NCBI RefSeq assembly: GCF_963082655.1
Contig: NC_081553.1
Location: forward strand, 35,517,389 to 35,581,388
DNA: 64,000 nt
Reading direction: 5' to 3'
DNA from: Stomoxys calcitrans
Lineage: Eukaryota; Arthropoda; Insecta; Diptera; Muscidae
The notes under the pieces were generated by a model. The model was not told the origin of the DNA, made no database searches, and was given only the letters and a program-made list of their open reading frames with translations. Both the position numbers and the translations under genes were made by a program. Numbering within the stretch: the first letter of the stretch is position 1; each line of letters starts with the position of its first letter. Positions 1 to 10,278 of the stretch are shown here, one piece after another.

Positions 1-940
1 AGTCCGATTTTGCCAAAATTTGGTATAGTGGGTTTTGTTGGGCCCTTCGACATCATTCTTCAATTCGGCATGGATCGGTCCAGATTTGGATATAGCTGCC
101 ATATAGACCGATCTCTCGATTTAAGGTCTGGGCCCATAAAAGGCGCATTTATTATCCGATTTTGCCATAATTTAGGGAAGTGAGTTACGTAAGACCCTTC
201 GACCTCCTTATTTAATTTGGCCTAGATCGGTACAGAGTTGGATATATCTGCCATATAGACCGATCTCTCGATTTAAGGTTTTGGGCCCATAAAAGGCGCA
301 TTTATTTTCTGATTTTGCTGAAATTTGGAACAGTGAGTTGTATTAGGCCCTTCGATATCCTTCTTCAATATGGACCAGATCGGTTCAGATTTGGATATAG
401 CTGTCATATAGACCGATCTCTCGATTTAAGGTCTTGGGCCCATAAAAGGTGAATTTATTGTCCGATTTTGCCAAAATTTGGGACAGTGCATTGTTTTAGG
501 CCAGTCGATATCCTTTGTCAATTTGGCCCAGATCGGTTCAGATTTGGATAAAGCAGCCATATAGACCGATCTCTCGATTTAGAGTCTTGGCCTCATAAAA
601 GGCACATTTATAATCCGATTTCGTCGAAATTTGACACAGTGACTTATGTTAGGTTTTTCGACATGCGTGTCGTTTATGGTTCAGATTGGATTATATTTGG
701 ATATGGCTACCTCAGAGACCGATATAGTTTTTCTACAAAATTGAACAATGACTTGCGCATATTAGACCTCTTAATATTCGTGTCGAATTAGGCCCATATC
801 GGACCATATTTCGATAAAGCTGCTATGGGGGCATAAATTATGCATTTCTCACCGGATTATTACAAAGGTGGTATACATATATACCCGAGGTGGTGGGTAT
901 TCGAAGTTCAGCCCGCCCGAACTTAACGCCTTTTTACTTG
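1..940 (+). mobile_element. DINE-like element, family A, 3' part
   Basis: The window opens inside an array of ~153 bp units; the landmark TATAGCTGCC recurs near 91, 243, 396 and 549. The later units decay. The element closes with a GGTGGGTA motif, a GC-rich imperfect palindrome around 905-925 and the terminal stretch ending ACTTG at 940. By comparison with complete copies elsewhere in the window this is the 3' half of a plus-strand copy, and its 5' block lies outside. DINE-1-like (Helentron-associated) assignment rests on the shared 5' block and 3' hairpin plan and is an inference. It encodes nothing. Confidence 0.8.
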
Positions 941-949
941 TAAACGTAG

Positions 950-1085
950 CTTTTATGCATGCCATAGTGCCTCACAAATGTCGCCAACATAAGCAGGGGA
1001 TAACCATGACTTAAAATTTTCCCAATGTTGTTGCCAGGATTTAAATTCACGAGTTTAGCATCATGGGCGGACTTGCTTACCTAAG
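950..1085 (-). mobile_element. SINE1 fragment
   Basis: Degenerate minus-strand piece of the tRNA-derived SINE1, recognisable from the body (CATAGTGCCTCACAAATGTC) into part of the tRNA-like head. The 3' body and an intact B box are missing. Confidence 0.6.
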
Positions 1086-1316
1086 CGCTTCAATGACACG
1101 AATTCGATTGACATATTCGGAGCGAAATGTCCCCATCTTAAAACTCTACAAAAACAGGCTCAAATAAAATATATAAGAGCGTTAAGAAGGCGCTGCGGAG
1201 CGGGCACGTGTTCGGCTGGTTTGCATATATAGACCAATCTCCTAATTAAAAGTCTATAATCCAATAATACCCGTTTATAAAGCGATTTTGCTCAAACTTC
1301 GAACTGTATACATAGA
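1086..1316. other. Degenerate repeat remnants
   Basis: No gene seen. Around 1186-1215 there is a GCGCTGCGGAGCGGGC motif resembling the head of element D in reverse. Around 1220-1310 a decayed family A unit (ATATAGACCAATCTCC) is visible. Confidence 0.45.
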
Positions 1317-1456
1317 AACCTTACTTCGTCAAAATCCGGTGGAATATGCATCATAAATGAATCCATAGTAGTTGAATCAAAATAAAGTTCTATCATGACT
1401 AAACTCGGGAAGGACGTCGAATGGTATAAAACAACCCATTTCGACGAAGTAAGGTT
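1317..1456. repeat. 140 bp inverted-repeat element
   Basis: The segment is bounded by AACCTTACTTCGTC (1317-1330) and its exact reverse complement (1443-1456), with the similarity continuing a few bases inward. It has no coding capacity. It may be a tiny MITE or half of a decayed element. It ends four bases before a mariner MITE. Confidence 0.5.
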
Positions 1457-1460
1457 GCTA

Positions 1461-1696
1461 TTGGGTTGCCCAAAAAGTAATTGCGGATTTTTCATATAGT
1501 CGGCGTTGACAAATTTTTTCACAACTTGTGACTCTGTAATTGCATTCTTTCTTCTGTCAGTTAACAACTGTTACTTTTAGCTTGCTTTAGAAAAAAAGTG
1601 TAAAAAAAGTATATTTAATTAAAGTTCATTCTAAGTTTTATTAAAAATGCATTTACTTTCTTTTAAAAAATCCGCAATTACTTTTTGGGCAACCAA
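1461..1696 (+). mobile_element. Mariner-derived MITE
   Basis: The terminal inverted repeats TTGGGTTGCCCAAAAAGTAA match those of the long mariner at 33871-35175, and a TA lies on both sides (1459-1460, 1697-1698). Only the outer ~110 and ~95 bp of the mariner remain; the transposase is gone. The right terminal repeat has lost one C. It would depend on transposase supplied elsewhere. Confidence 0.92.
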
Positions 1697-1698
1697 TA

Positions 1699-2651
1699 TA
1701 TATACAAGGTTTGTATAAAGTTCCGCTCGGCCGAACTTATTGTCTTTTAATTTGTTTAAATACACTTGGCATTGCTATTGGTATTGCAAATAATCCATAA
1801 ATTTCCCAATTTTAGTTTAAATTTATACATAATTTTTCACAGAAATTTGTCTACCTTTTTGCACTTCAACTTTGAAATTTTGTTTTTTCGCCCTAAAACA
1901 CCCCAAAATGCTAAAAACTATTACAATGTGAGCATTCCATTCGGACTGGTTAATCAACCTTTTACCCATTATTTTTTCACACAACAAAAGGGTGAATGAG
2001 GAACCACAAACGAAAATCCTCATTAATGTCTTAAGTTGGATGCTGCCATGGTAAGTATCCGTATGCCAATTGTGTGTGGCATGGATGTCTTCAATTTCTT
2101 TCATTTTTATTTTTTCTCTGTCTGCAATTCCCCTGCGGTTGTGACTAATTAGAACCGCAGTTACACACATACACACACTAACACACACACATTACATCCA
2201 ATATAAATATAAAGAAACACATGCATGCAAAAACACGCTCATTCCAAGGTAACCAATTTGCAAAAGTGGCACGTTTGAAAAGCCACAAAAATAGTAACTT
2301 GAACAAGCAGTTTTCTCTTTAACAACAGCAGCTTACATAAGTAAGATGTGTACGTATTGGTGTATGTATGTGTATGTGTATGTGTTTCAATTTATGTATA
2401 AAATAGTTCTTATGAGAAATATATGCAAAGTTTTTAAATGTTATGATGCTAGGAAGAAGGTTACAGAACTCTAAGCAGATAATTTGAAAAATTCCCACAA
2501 GAAAACGACTAAAAAAATGGCAATTAGGGGCTCCAATGTCAACTCTTCAATTTTGATATTCCCTATTCATATCATTGCAGGGGTTGGTGCAATCACCAGT
2601 GTTGATAACATCTGCGATAGGTTAACCCTGTTGGCTACATACGATATGTAT
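1699..2651. other. Repeat-poor interval with microsatellites
   Basis: No gene or known element seen. It contains a (CA)n-like tract near 2161-2190 and a (TATG)n tract near 2358-2385. It is AT-rich with stops in all frames. Confidence 0.5.
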
Positions 2652-2868
2652 GTCCATGAACATTTTATTAAAAAAAAGTTGCAAACTTCTCACATATCCA
2701 TGAGGGCTGTCCGATTCAAGTTTATGCTCAATGTTTAGGGGCCTCGTTCTTATAGCCGAGTCCAAACGACGTGCCGTAGAGCGACACCCCTTTGGGAAGA
2801 AGTTTTTACATGGCATAATACCTCACAATAACCGACAGCATTATGAGGAGATAACCACCTAAACTAAA
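2652..2868 (-). mobile_element. SINE1, head lost
   Basis: Minus-strand SINE1 body, starting from the 3' side (CCATGAACATT) through the GAGTCCAAACGACG segment to ATAACCACC. The tRNA-like head is missing where the next SINE1 begins. Two SINE1 copies lie head to tail here. Confidence 0.8.
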
Positions 2869-2871
2869 TTT

Positions 2872-3150
2872 CCCATGAACATTCCATTAAGGAACAGGGG
2901 ATAGATCTCTTATTTCAATGAATGTAGTCCGATTAAAGTTTAGGCTCATTGAAATTAGGCTTCCTTCTAAATGCCGTGTCTGAACGGCGTGTCGCATAGC
3001 GACACCACTTGGCAGAGAAGTTATAGAATGGCTGAATACCTCACATATGTAGCCAAAATTAGTAACGGCATAACCACCGCTATCAATTTTTCTGATGTTC
3101 TTGCCTGGTCGTGTGGCGTCATAGACGGACATAACAACCACTGCGCCACA
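2872..3150 (-). mobile_element. SINE1, near complete
   Basis: Minus-strand SINE1 with both body and a decayed tRNA-like head (GACGGACATAACAACC...TGCGCCAC). The A and B box positions are recognisable but mutated, so pol III activity is unlikely. Confidence 0.8.
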
Positions 3151-3161
3151 GGATACCTCAG

Positions 3162-4340
3162 CAAGTAAAAGCGTGCTAAGTTCGGCCAGGCCGAATCTTA
3201 CATACCCTCCACTATGAATCGAATTTGTCGAGCTCTCTTCCCGGTATTTCTTTGTAGGTATAGCTGCCTTATACACCAGATCGGTGTATAAGGCACCTAT
3301 ATTAGGTTATGGATCGACTTGAACCATACTTAGCAAAGTTGTTGGAAGTCACAACAAAACACCTCATACAAAATTTCAGCTAAATCGGATAATAATTGCG
3401 TCCTCTAGTGGCTCAAGAAGTCAAGACCCCAGATCGGTTTATATTACAGCTATATCAGGTTATGGACCGATTTGAACCATTTTTAGCACAGTTGTTGGAA
3501 GTCACAACTAAACACGTCATGCAAAATTTCAGCCAAATCGGATAAGAATTGCGCCCTCTAGTGTCTCAAGAAGTCAAGAACCCAGATCGGTTTATGTTAC
3601 AGCTATATCAGGTTATGGACCGATTTGAACTATTCTTAACACAATTGTTGGAAGTCATAACAAAACACCTCATTCAAAATTTCAGCAAAATCGGATATCT
3701 AGTGGCTCAAGAAGTCAAGACCCAAGATCGGTTTATATGGCAGCTACATCAGGTTATTTACCGATTTGACCCATTCTTAACACAATTGTTGGAAGTCATA
3801 ACAAAATACCTCATACAAAATTTTAGCTAAATCGGATAATAATTGCGCCCTCTAGTGGCTCAAGAAGTTAAGACCCCGAATCGGTTTATATGGCAGCAAT
3901 ATCAGGTTATGGGCCGATTTGAATCATTCTTAACACAATTGATGGAAGTCATTACAAAATACGTCATGTAAAATTTCAGCCAAATTGTATAAGAATTACG
4001 TCCTCTAGTGGCTCAAGAAGTCAAGATCAAAGATCGGTATATATGACAGCTATATCGAAACATGGACCGATATGGCCCATTTGCAATCCCAACCGACCTA
4101 CATTAATAAGAATTATTTGTGCAAAATTTCAAGCGGCTAGCTTTACTCTTTCGAAAGTTAGCGAGCTTTCGACAGACAGACGGACGGACAGACAGACGGA
4201 CGGACATGGCTAGTTCGACTTAAATTGTCAAGACAGTCAAGAATATATATACTTTATGGGGTCTTAGATGAATATTTCGAGGAGTCTCAAACGGAATGAC
4301 GAAATTAGTATACCCCCATCCCATGGTGGAGGGTATAAAA
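3162..4340 (-). mobile_element. DINE-like element, family E, complete
   Basis: Both ends are present. At the left (3' end of the minus-strand element) is CAAGTAAAAGCGTGC followed by the hairpin TTCGGCCAGGCCGAA. At the right (5' end) is the fold-back TACCCCCATCCCATGGTGGAGGGTA with the block containing GACGGACATGGCTAG. About five 153 bp units lie between. No reading frame is meaningful. The flanks look like SINE1 sequence (see 4342-4378), so this copy may have inserted into a SINE. Confidence 0.85.
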
Positions 4341-4341
4341 A

Positions 4342-4378
4342 TGTAGCCAACATTAGTATGAGGAAAACCACCGCTGAC
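4342..4378 (-). mobile_element. Short SINE1 body fragment
   Basis: About 37 bp matching the SINE1 segment CCAGCATTAGGAGGGGAAAACCACC with changes. With TACCTCA just left of the DINE at 3162 it could be the other side of a split SINE. Confidence 0.4.
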
Positions 4379-4379
4379 T

Positions 4380-5622
4380 TATAATACCCTACACTACTAC
4401 TGTGGTACAGGTTTTTATAACTGAATGAATTTGTTTGTAACACCCAAAAGGAAGAGAGATAGACCCATTGAGAAGTATACCGATCAACTCAGAATCACTT
4501 TCTGATTCGATTTAGCTATGTCCGTCTGTCTGTCCATGTTATTTTGTGTACAAAGTACATGTCCCAGTTTTCATCCGATCAGCTTAAAAATTGGTACAAG
4601 CATATCTTTCGGCCTAGAGACCAATCCTATTGAAATTGTAAGAAATCGGTTCAGATTTGGATATAGCCCCCATATATATGTTCATCCGATTTTCAGTAAT
4701 AATGCAATAAAATGGTCAGTTGTTAACCGATTCTCTCGAAATTTGGCAGGAAGGATTTTTTATTATTCTCGACATTGCTGGTGAATGTCATGGAAATCGG
4801 TTCAGATTTAGATATAGCTCTCATATATATATATATCGCCCGATTTTCACTCCTAGAGCCACTACAAGCGCATTTATTGACCAATCTTCCCAAAACTTCG
4901 TACAACGCTTTCCTCGACTGGACAGATTTGGATATAGCTCCCATATATATGTTCATACGATTTGCAGTAATATTGCAATAAAATGGTCAGTTGTTGACCG
5001 AGTCTCTCGAAATTTTGCAGGAAGGATTTTTTCTGGATTACTGGTGAATTTCATAGAAATCGTCTCAGATTTAGATATAGCTGTCATATATGTATATCGC
5101 CAGATTTGCACCCCAAGAGCCACTGCAAGCGCATTGTTTGAATAATCTTGCCAAAATTTTGCACAACGTTTTCTTTGACGACTATCACATTATCTGAGAA
5201 GATTTCTCGAAATCGATTCGGGATTAGATATGGCTCCCATATAAACCGATGTCGCGATTCGACATCTTGAGTCCCTGGAAGCCGTAATTTTCATCCGATT
5301 TGGCTGAAATTTTGTACATGTTGTTCTGTTATGACTCCCAACAAAAGTCCCAAGTAAGGTTCAAATCGGGGAAGAACATGATATAGCTCCCATATAAACC
5401 GATCTCCCGATTTGACTTCTTGAGGCCTTACAAGCCGTGATTTTTATCCGATTTGGCTGAAATTTTAAATTTAGTGTTCTGTTATTACTCTCAACAGCTG
5501 CGCCGAGTACGGTCCTATTCCGTCTTTAACTAGATATATGTAGCTCCCATATTTTAGCAGAATCCATGGTGGTGGTGGATTCCCAAGATTCGGTCCTGCC
5601 AAACTTACCACGCTTTTACTTG
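4380..5622 (+). mobile_element. Hybrid DINE-like element: B 5' end, C 3' end
   Basis: The 5' side (TAATACCCTACAC..., then the block with TAGCTATGTCCGTCTGTC and about three B-type units carrying AAAATGGTCAG) is family B. From about 5205 the units become C-type (CCCATATAAACCGAT, CTTGAGTCCCTGGAAG) and the 3' end is the C-type hairpin with CGCTTTTACTTG at 5622. Orientation is the same on both sides, so this reads as one recombinant or template-switched element rather than two back-to-back insertions. Confidence 0.75.
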
Positions 5623-5639
5623 TGTGAAGTTAAACACTG

Positions 5640-5745
5640 TGCGGGAAGACAAAAAACTGCAATGGAAAGATCAATTGGTGAAAAAAATCACGAAAATGGG
5701 TGTCCGAAATTGGAGAATGAGCGCGGAAGATAGAGGAGTCTAGAC
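5640..5745 (+). pseudogene. RTE-like retrotransposon ORF tail fragment
   Basis: A ~35-codon stretch ending in a stop reads WKDQLVKKI..MGVRNWRMSAEDRG. This matches the C-terminal tail of the RTE-like elements at 17430-17735 and 26465-27065, which read WKDQ..DNLKLGV...MSAEDRG. Everything upstream (endonuclease, reverse transcriptase) is missing, as expected for a severely 5'-truncated copy or a later deletion. Confidence 0.75.
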
Positions 5746-5849
5746 CAGTGTTGCCACTCAAAAATATTACCTACAAAAATTTAATCAAAGTCCTACCAAA
5801 CCCGACCAAGACCTACCGAATATTCTAAAAGCCAAAATGCGTCGTATGA

Positions 5850-6255
5850 TTTTATACCCACTACCATAGCGTTGGTCATTTTGTCCTTTCATTTGCTTTA
5901 CTTTAATTGGCTATGATATGTATATACGATCAATTTGTCTGATTTTAGAAGTTTTGGGGTTAGGGCGACTTCCTGGGTACTTGGACCCAATTTTAATATC
6001 ATATTAGTATTCTACTCTTTAATACCTTTCATTTGATCGGGGACAATATGGGAGCGTCCGCCCCCCTCCCGATATCAAAAAATTGTATAGCCTATTCTTC
6101 CAGATCAACCTACACAAACTGTGGAAATTTCAAGGTAATCGGTTCAGCCGTTTGTGAGTCTATACGGAACAAGCAAACAAACCGACAAACAAACACAAAC
6201 TCATTTTTATGTACAAGAAACTTTAAACAAAAGTACTCAAAGAAATTCTTCTTTT
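5850..6255 (+). mobile_element. Element D fragment with tail
   Basis: After a short DINE-like TATACCCACTACCAT motif (5853-5870) the segment carries the D signature TACCTTTCATTTGAT, a run of C and G (CCGCCCCCCTCCCG) and the D tail with CGGTTCAGCCGTTTGTGAGT followed by AACAAGCAAACAAACC. The head and most internal repeats are missing. Confidence 0.6.
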
Positions 6256-7434
6256 TCACTTAATGCACTTTAATCGCCTACGCCACTGACTCGAATTGGT
6301 TCCTCCTTTTTTTAGAACTTTTATGCGTTCTATAATTGCTCTTGGTCAAGTGCAATGACGTTGATATTATGCACTGCTGCCCACAATGACGTTTCAACGT
6401 TTCGTATAATAGAGAGGAAGAATTAAAAAAAAAGACACGAAATGGAAAAAATTAATTACACCCAGAATAACGAACGAATGTGAATAAATTGCAATTAAAC
6501 GAAGAAGGCATTCTGTAGAGATCTTCCTTCGTTTGTTTAGCCCACGGCGCTCACGAGTATGAGAATGAAAGAAATAACAAGACTGAGCTGAGCATTATTC
6601 CATTGCTGAACGCTGCTGCTAGTGGGGATTTCGCAAAACCACAAATCAAATATAAACATATGTATGTATGTATGCACGCATGTATGTGCACACGAGTATA
6701 AGTTTAATTTTGCGGATAGGCACATGATAAAACGGATCTATAAATACACAAATTATGAGCATACTTACATACCTATGTGATTACATTTGTACTTAGATGC
6801 AAGGTGTTTGTGGTCAGTCCGAATTAATAGAGGGTCATCTGTTAAACCGCTACACTGGATAACGTTTTGTGAAAACGCCTTTTGTTACATATTTTCTTAA
6901 TTCCTATAACGATTATAAATATTACTAATCAAAAGGTAGCTACGATACCGGTAACTTAACTTACAACCTCAGGCTGCAATACTTTGCCCTCTAGCAGTTT
7001 CTCTCTCTCTCTCTCTCTCTTTTTCTCTCTTAAGGTCAATGTTATGTTCTCCCTTCATTTACATTTTGTTCTACACGCAATTAAACCTATAATTGGCAAC
7101 TCTTTTTATAGTGGTAGGATAACTCTCCACAAGAATATGCCGATTGAAATGAATTGAAAAAAAAAACGACCACGCACTCTTCTCACACGATTAACCAGCA
7201 TTCCGCATAACAACAACAAATGCACATTGGGCAAAGATTTAGCAGCCCAAAGCAGCGTTGCCATGTGTAAGTCTTAATGACATTCAAACGCATGGCGCTA
7301 CAAATTAGATTTGAGTAGAAGAAATATTACAATGGGGACAAAATACTATACTCGTATTCAAGTAAAGAAGGATAACTGGAACATTAATAAAATTTGTTGA
7401 ATATTTGTTCATTTATGCAGAGTTTAAATAGTAA
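6256..7434. other. Repeat-poor interval with microsatellites
   Basis: No gene seen. It has a (TATG)n tract near 6658-6680 and a (CT)n tract near 6996-7030. No recognised element. Confidence 0.5.
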
Positions 7435-7670
7435 CAAGTAAAAGCGTGTAAAGTTCGGCCGGACCAAATCTTATATACCCACCACCATGGACCGCATTTT
7501 GCAAGTTATTTGTCTGGTATCTTCTTAAAGGCAAACAAAGAATAATGGACATGAAAAATAAATGGGGAAGATCGATTTGCATGGGAGCTGTATCAGGTTA
7601 TAGACCGATTCATACCGTATAAGAGGGCTTGGAAGAGGTCACAAATTTCATCTAAATTGTCTCTCCAACA
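7435..7670 (-). mobile_element. DINE-like 3' end fragment
   Basis: CAAGTAAAAGCGTG and a decayed hairpin (GTTCGGCCGGACC) begin the minus-strand 3' end, followed by TATACCCACCACCATGG and one incomplete unit. The array and 5' block are missing. Confidence 0.75.
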
Positions 7671-7810
7671 GAAGGAGTTCATTATTAAGGCGGCAATTAA
7701 AAAAGTGAGGAAATGATCCATAATCGCCACCCTGGACCACACGGAGATCCACCCGAATATCTCCCGGTGGACGGTAAATATGCCTCGTGGCAGGATTATC
7801 AACGCGTAGT
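7671..7810. other. Short unidentified segment
   Basis: A GC-richer ~130 bp stretch between a DINE fragment and a SINE. The minus strand is open for a few tens of codons but I recognise no domain. Confidence 0.3.
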
Positions 7811-8045
7811 TGGGAAATGCAAATTGCAAATTCGCCCATGGACATTCCACTAAGAAACAGGGGCAAATTTCTCATATATCACTGAGTGGTTTTCTGTTCA
7901 AGTTTAAGCTCAATGATAAGGGGCCTCCTTCTTTAGCCGAGTCCGAACGGCGTGCCGTAGTGAAACATCTCTTTGTGGAGAAGTTCTTATATGGCTTCCA
8001 TATCAAATGGTACAGTACCTCACTAATGTTGCCAGCATTAGGAGG
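7811..8045 (-). mobile_element. SINE1, head lost
   Basis: Minus-strand SINE1 from its 3' end (GCAAATTCGCCCATGGACAT) through the GAGTCCGAACGGCGTGC segment to GCCAGCATTAGGAGG, where it abuts the 5'-truncated DINE at 8046. The tRNA-like head is missing. Confidence 0.85.
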
Positions 8046-8182
8046 ATAGGATGAGGGTATACAAACCTAGTCATTCCGTTTGTAACACCTCGAAATATTC
8101 GTCTAAGACCCCATAAAGTATATTTTTTTTGATCGTCTCGACGTTCTGAGTCGATCTAGCCATTTCCGCCCGTCTGTCAAAA

Positions 8183-8842
8183 TCACGATAGAGGTCGAAC
8201 GCATAAAGCTAGCCGCTTGGAATTTTGCACAGATACTTTATATTGCCGTAGATTATTGACGATTGCAAAAGGGCCATATCGGTTCAGATTTGGATATAGC
8301 TCCCATATAAACCGATCTCCCGATTTGACCTCTTGAGCCCCTGGAAGCAGCAATTTTCGTCCGATTTGGCTGAAATTCTGCACATAGTGTACTGATTTGA
8401 CTTTCAACAACTGGGCCAAGTACCGTTCGAATGGGTCAAGAACCTGATAAAACTCCCTTACAAACCCATCTCCCGATATGATTTCTTGAGCCCCTGGAAG
8501 CCGTAATTTTTGTCCGATTTGGCTTGGCTTTTGCACATAGTGTTCTGTTATGACTTTCAAATATTGTGCCAAGTACGGTCCAAATCGGTCTATAACCTGA
8601 TATAGCTCCCATATAAATCGATCTCTCGATTTGATTTCTTGAGCCCCTGGAAAACGCACATTTCGTCCGATTTGGCTGCAATTGTCCATGTAGTGTTCTG
8701 GTATGACCTCCAACAACAGCGTCAAGTACCGTTCAAATCGGTTCATAATCTTATATAGCTCCCATATAAACCGATCTTCCGATTTGACTTCTTGAGCCCC
8801 TGGAAGCCACAAGTTTTGTCCGATTTGGCTAAAATCTTTCAC
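8183..8842 (-). other. 219-codon open frame across DINE C units
   Basis: The frame stays open because the repeat unit is 153 bp, exactly 51 codons. The product is a chain of 51-residue repeats (for example AQEIKSRDRFIWELYQ). It lies wholly inside a transposon array and has no recognised domain. I regard it as a by-product of the repeat, not a gene. Confidence 0.3.
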
Positions 8843-9557
8843 TTAGTGTTCTCTTATGATTTCTAACAACTGTGTTAATTATGGTCCAAATCGGTCTATA
8901 ACCTGATATAGCTCCCATATAAACCGATTTTCCGATTTGACTCCTGACCTGATACAAACCGCAATTTGTGTCCAATTTAGCTAAAATTTTGCACATAGTA
9001 TTTGGTTATGAATTTCAAACATTATGCCAAGTACGGTCCAAATCGGTCAAGAACCTGATATAGCTCCCATATAAACTGATCTCCCGATTTGATTTCATGA
9101 GTCAATGGAAGCCACAATTTTTGTCCGATTTGACTGAAATTTTGCACATAGTGTTCTACAACAACAGTAACAATATCTGAGCCAAGTACGGCCCAAATCG
9201 GTATATAACCTCCTATAGCTCCCATATTATCCGATCTTCCGATTTGACTTCTTGAACCCTTATAAGTCGAAATTTTTGTCAACATCTTACAAGCCGCAAT
9301 TTTGTCCGATTTGGCTGAAATTTTGCATATGGTGTTCCTTCATGACATTCAACTACTGTGCCAAGTCCAGTCTGAATCAGACCATATCCTGATAGAGCTC
9401 CCATATTAACCGATCGCCCGATTGGACTTTTTGAGCCCTTACAAGCCGCAATTTGGCTGAAATTTTGCGCGTATTGCTTTGTTATGACTTCCAACAACTC
9501 TACCAAGTACCGTCCAAATCGGTCTCTCGATCATACTTGACGAAAGTTTGGTATGTA

Positions 9558-10164
9558 AAGGGTGATTTTTTTGAGGTTAGGATTTTCATGCATTAGTATT
9601 TGACAGATCACGTGGGATTTCAGACATGGTGTCAAAGAGAAAGATGCTCAGTATGCTTTGACATTTCATCATGAATAGACTTACTAACGAGCAACGCTTG
9701 CAAATCATTGAATTTTATTACCAAAATCAGTGTTCGGTTCGAAATGTGTTCAAATTTTGACAAATTTTGTTCAGCGATGAGGCTCATTTCTGGTTGAATG
9801 GCTACGTAAATAAGCAAAATTGCCGCATTTGGAGTGAAGAGCAACCAGAAGCCGTTCAAGAACTGCCCATGCATCCCGAAAAATGCACTGTTTGGTGTGG
9901 TTTGTACGCTGGTGGAATCATTGGACCGTATTTTTTCAAAGATGCTGTTGGACGCAACGTTACGGTGAATGAACACATTTCGAACCGAACACTGATTTTG
10001 GTAATAAAATTCAATGATTTGCAAGCGTTGCTCGTTAGTAAGTCTATTCATGATGAAATGTCAAAGCATACTGAGCATCTTTCTCTTTGACACCATGTCT
10101 GAAATCCCACGTGATCTGTCAAATACTAATGCATGAAAATCCTAAACTCAAAAAAATCACCCTT
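9558..10164 (+). mobile_element. Tc1/mariner-like element with ~195 bp inverted repeats
   Basis: The ends are AAGGGTGATTTTTTTGAG and its reverse complement, flanked by TA (9556-9557 and 10165-10166). The inverted repeats run to about 9755 and 9972 and include the start of the transposase reading frame (MNRLTNEQRLQIIEFYYQ), so the N-terminus is encoded at both ends in opposite directions. The middle keeps only a transposase core fragment. Confidence 0.88.
9758..9972 (+). pseudogene. Transposase core fragment (DDE, Tc1/mariner-like)
   Basis: About 70 codons are open and read ILFSDEAHFWLNGYVNK, later MHPEKCTVWCGL and AGGIIGPYFFKDAVGR. The D in FSDEAHFW is in the position of the first catalytic acidic residue of this family. 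The DNA-binding N-terminal region and the second and third catalytic residues are deleted, with abrupt junctions to both inverted repeats. The protein cannot be active. A second, diverged copy of the same region lies on the minus strand at 13130-13315. Confidence 0.85.
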
Positions 10165-10278
10165 TATAATTAAATTATCACCTACAACTTAATTTATTTT
10201 GTATAAAATTTCAGCAGAATCCATAGTGTGGTGGGTTCCCAAGATTCGGCCCGGCCGAACTTAGCACTCTTTTACATG

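Larger units (their letters stand above)
8046..10278 (+). mobile_element. DINE-like element, family C, interrupted
   Basis: The 5' fold-back is cut to ATAGGATGAGGGTATAC, then come the C-type 5' block and about eight 153 bp units (CTTGAGCCC landmark near 8331, 8484, 8637, 8790). The element resumes after a 607 bp transposon at 9558-10164 and ends with the hairpin TTCGGCCCGGCCGAA and TTTTACATG at 10278. Comparison with the intact C copy at 21363-22291 shows the same sequence on both sides of the insertion. Confidence 0.88.

Noticed and set aside
2161..2392. Regulatory element from CA and TATG repeats
   Set aside because: Ordinary microsatellites; nothing else supports a regulatory role.
4518..5145. 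Open frames of 70-140 codons over DINE B units
   Set aside because: They coincide with array units of a transposon and read differently in each copy.
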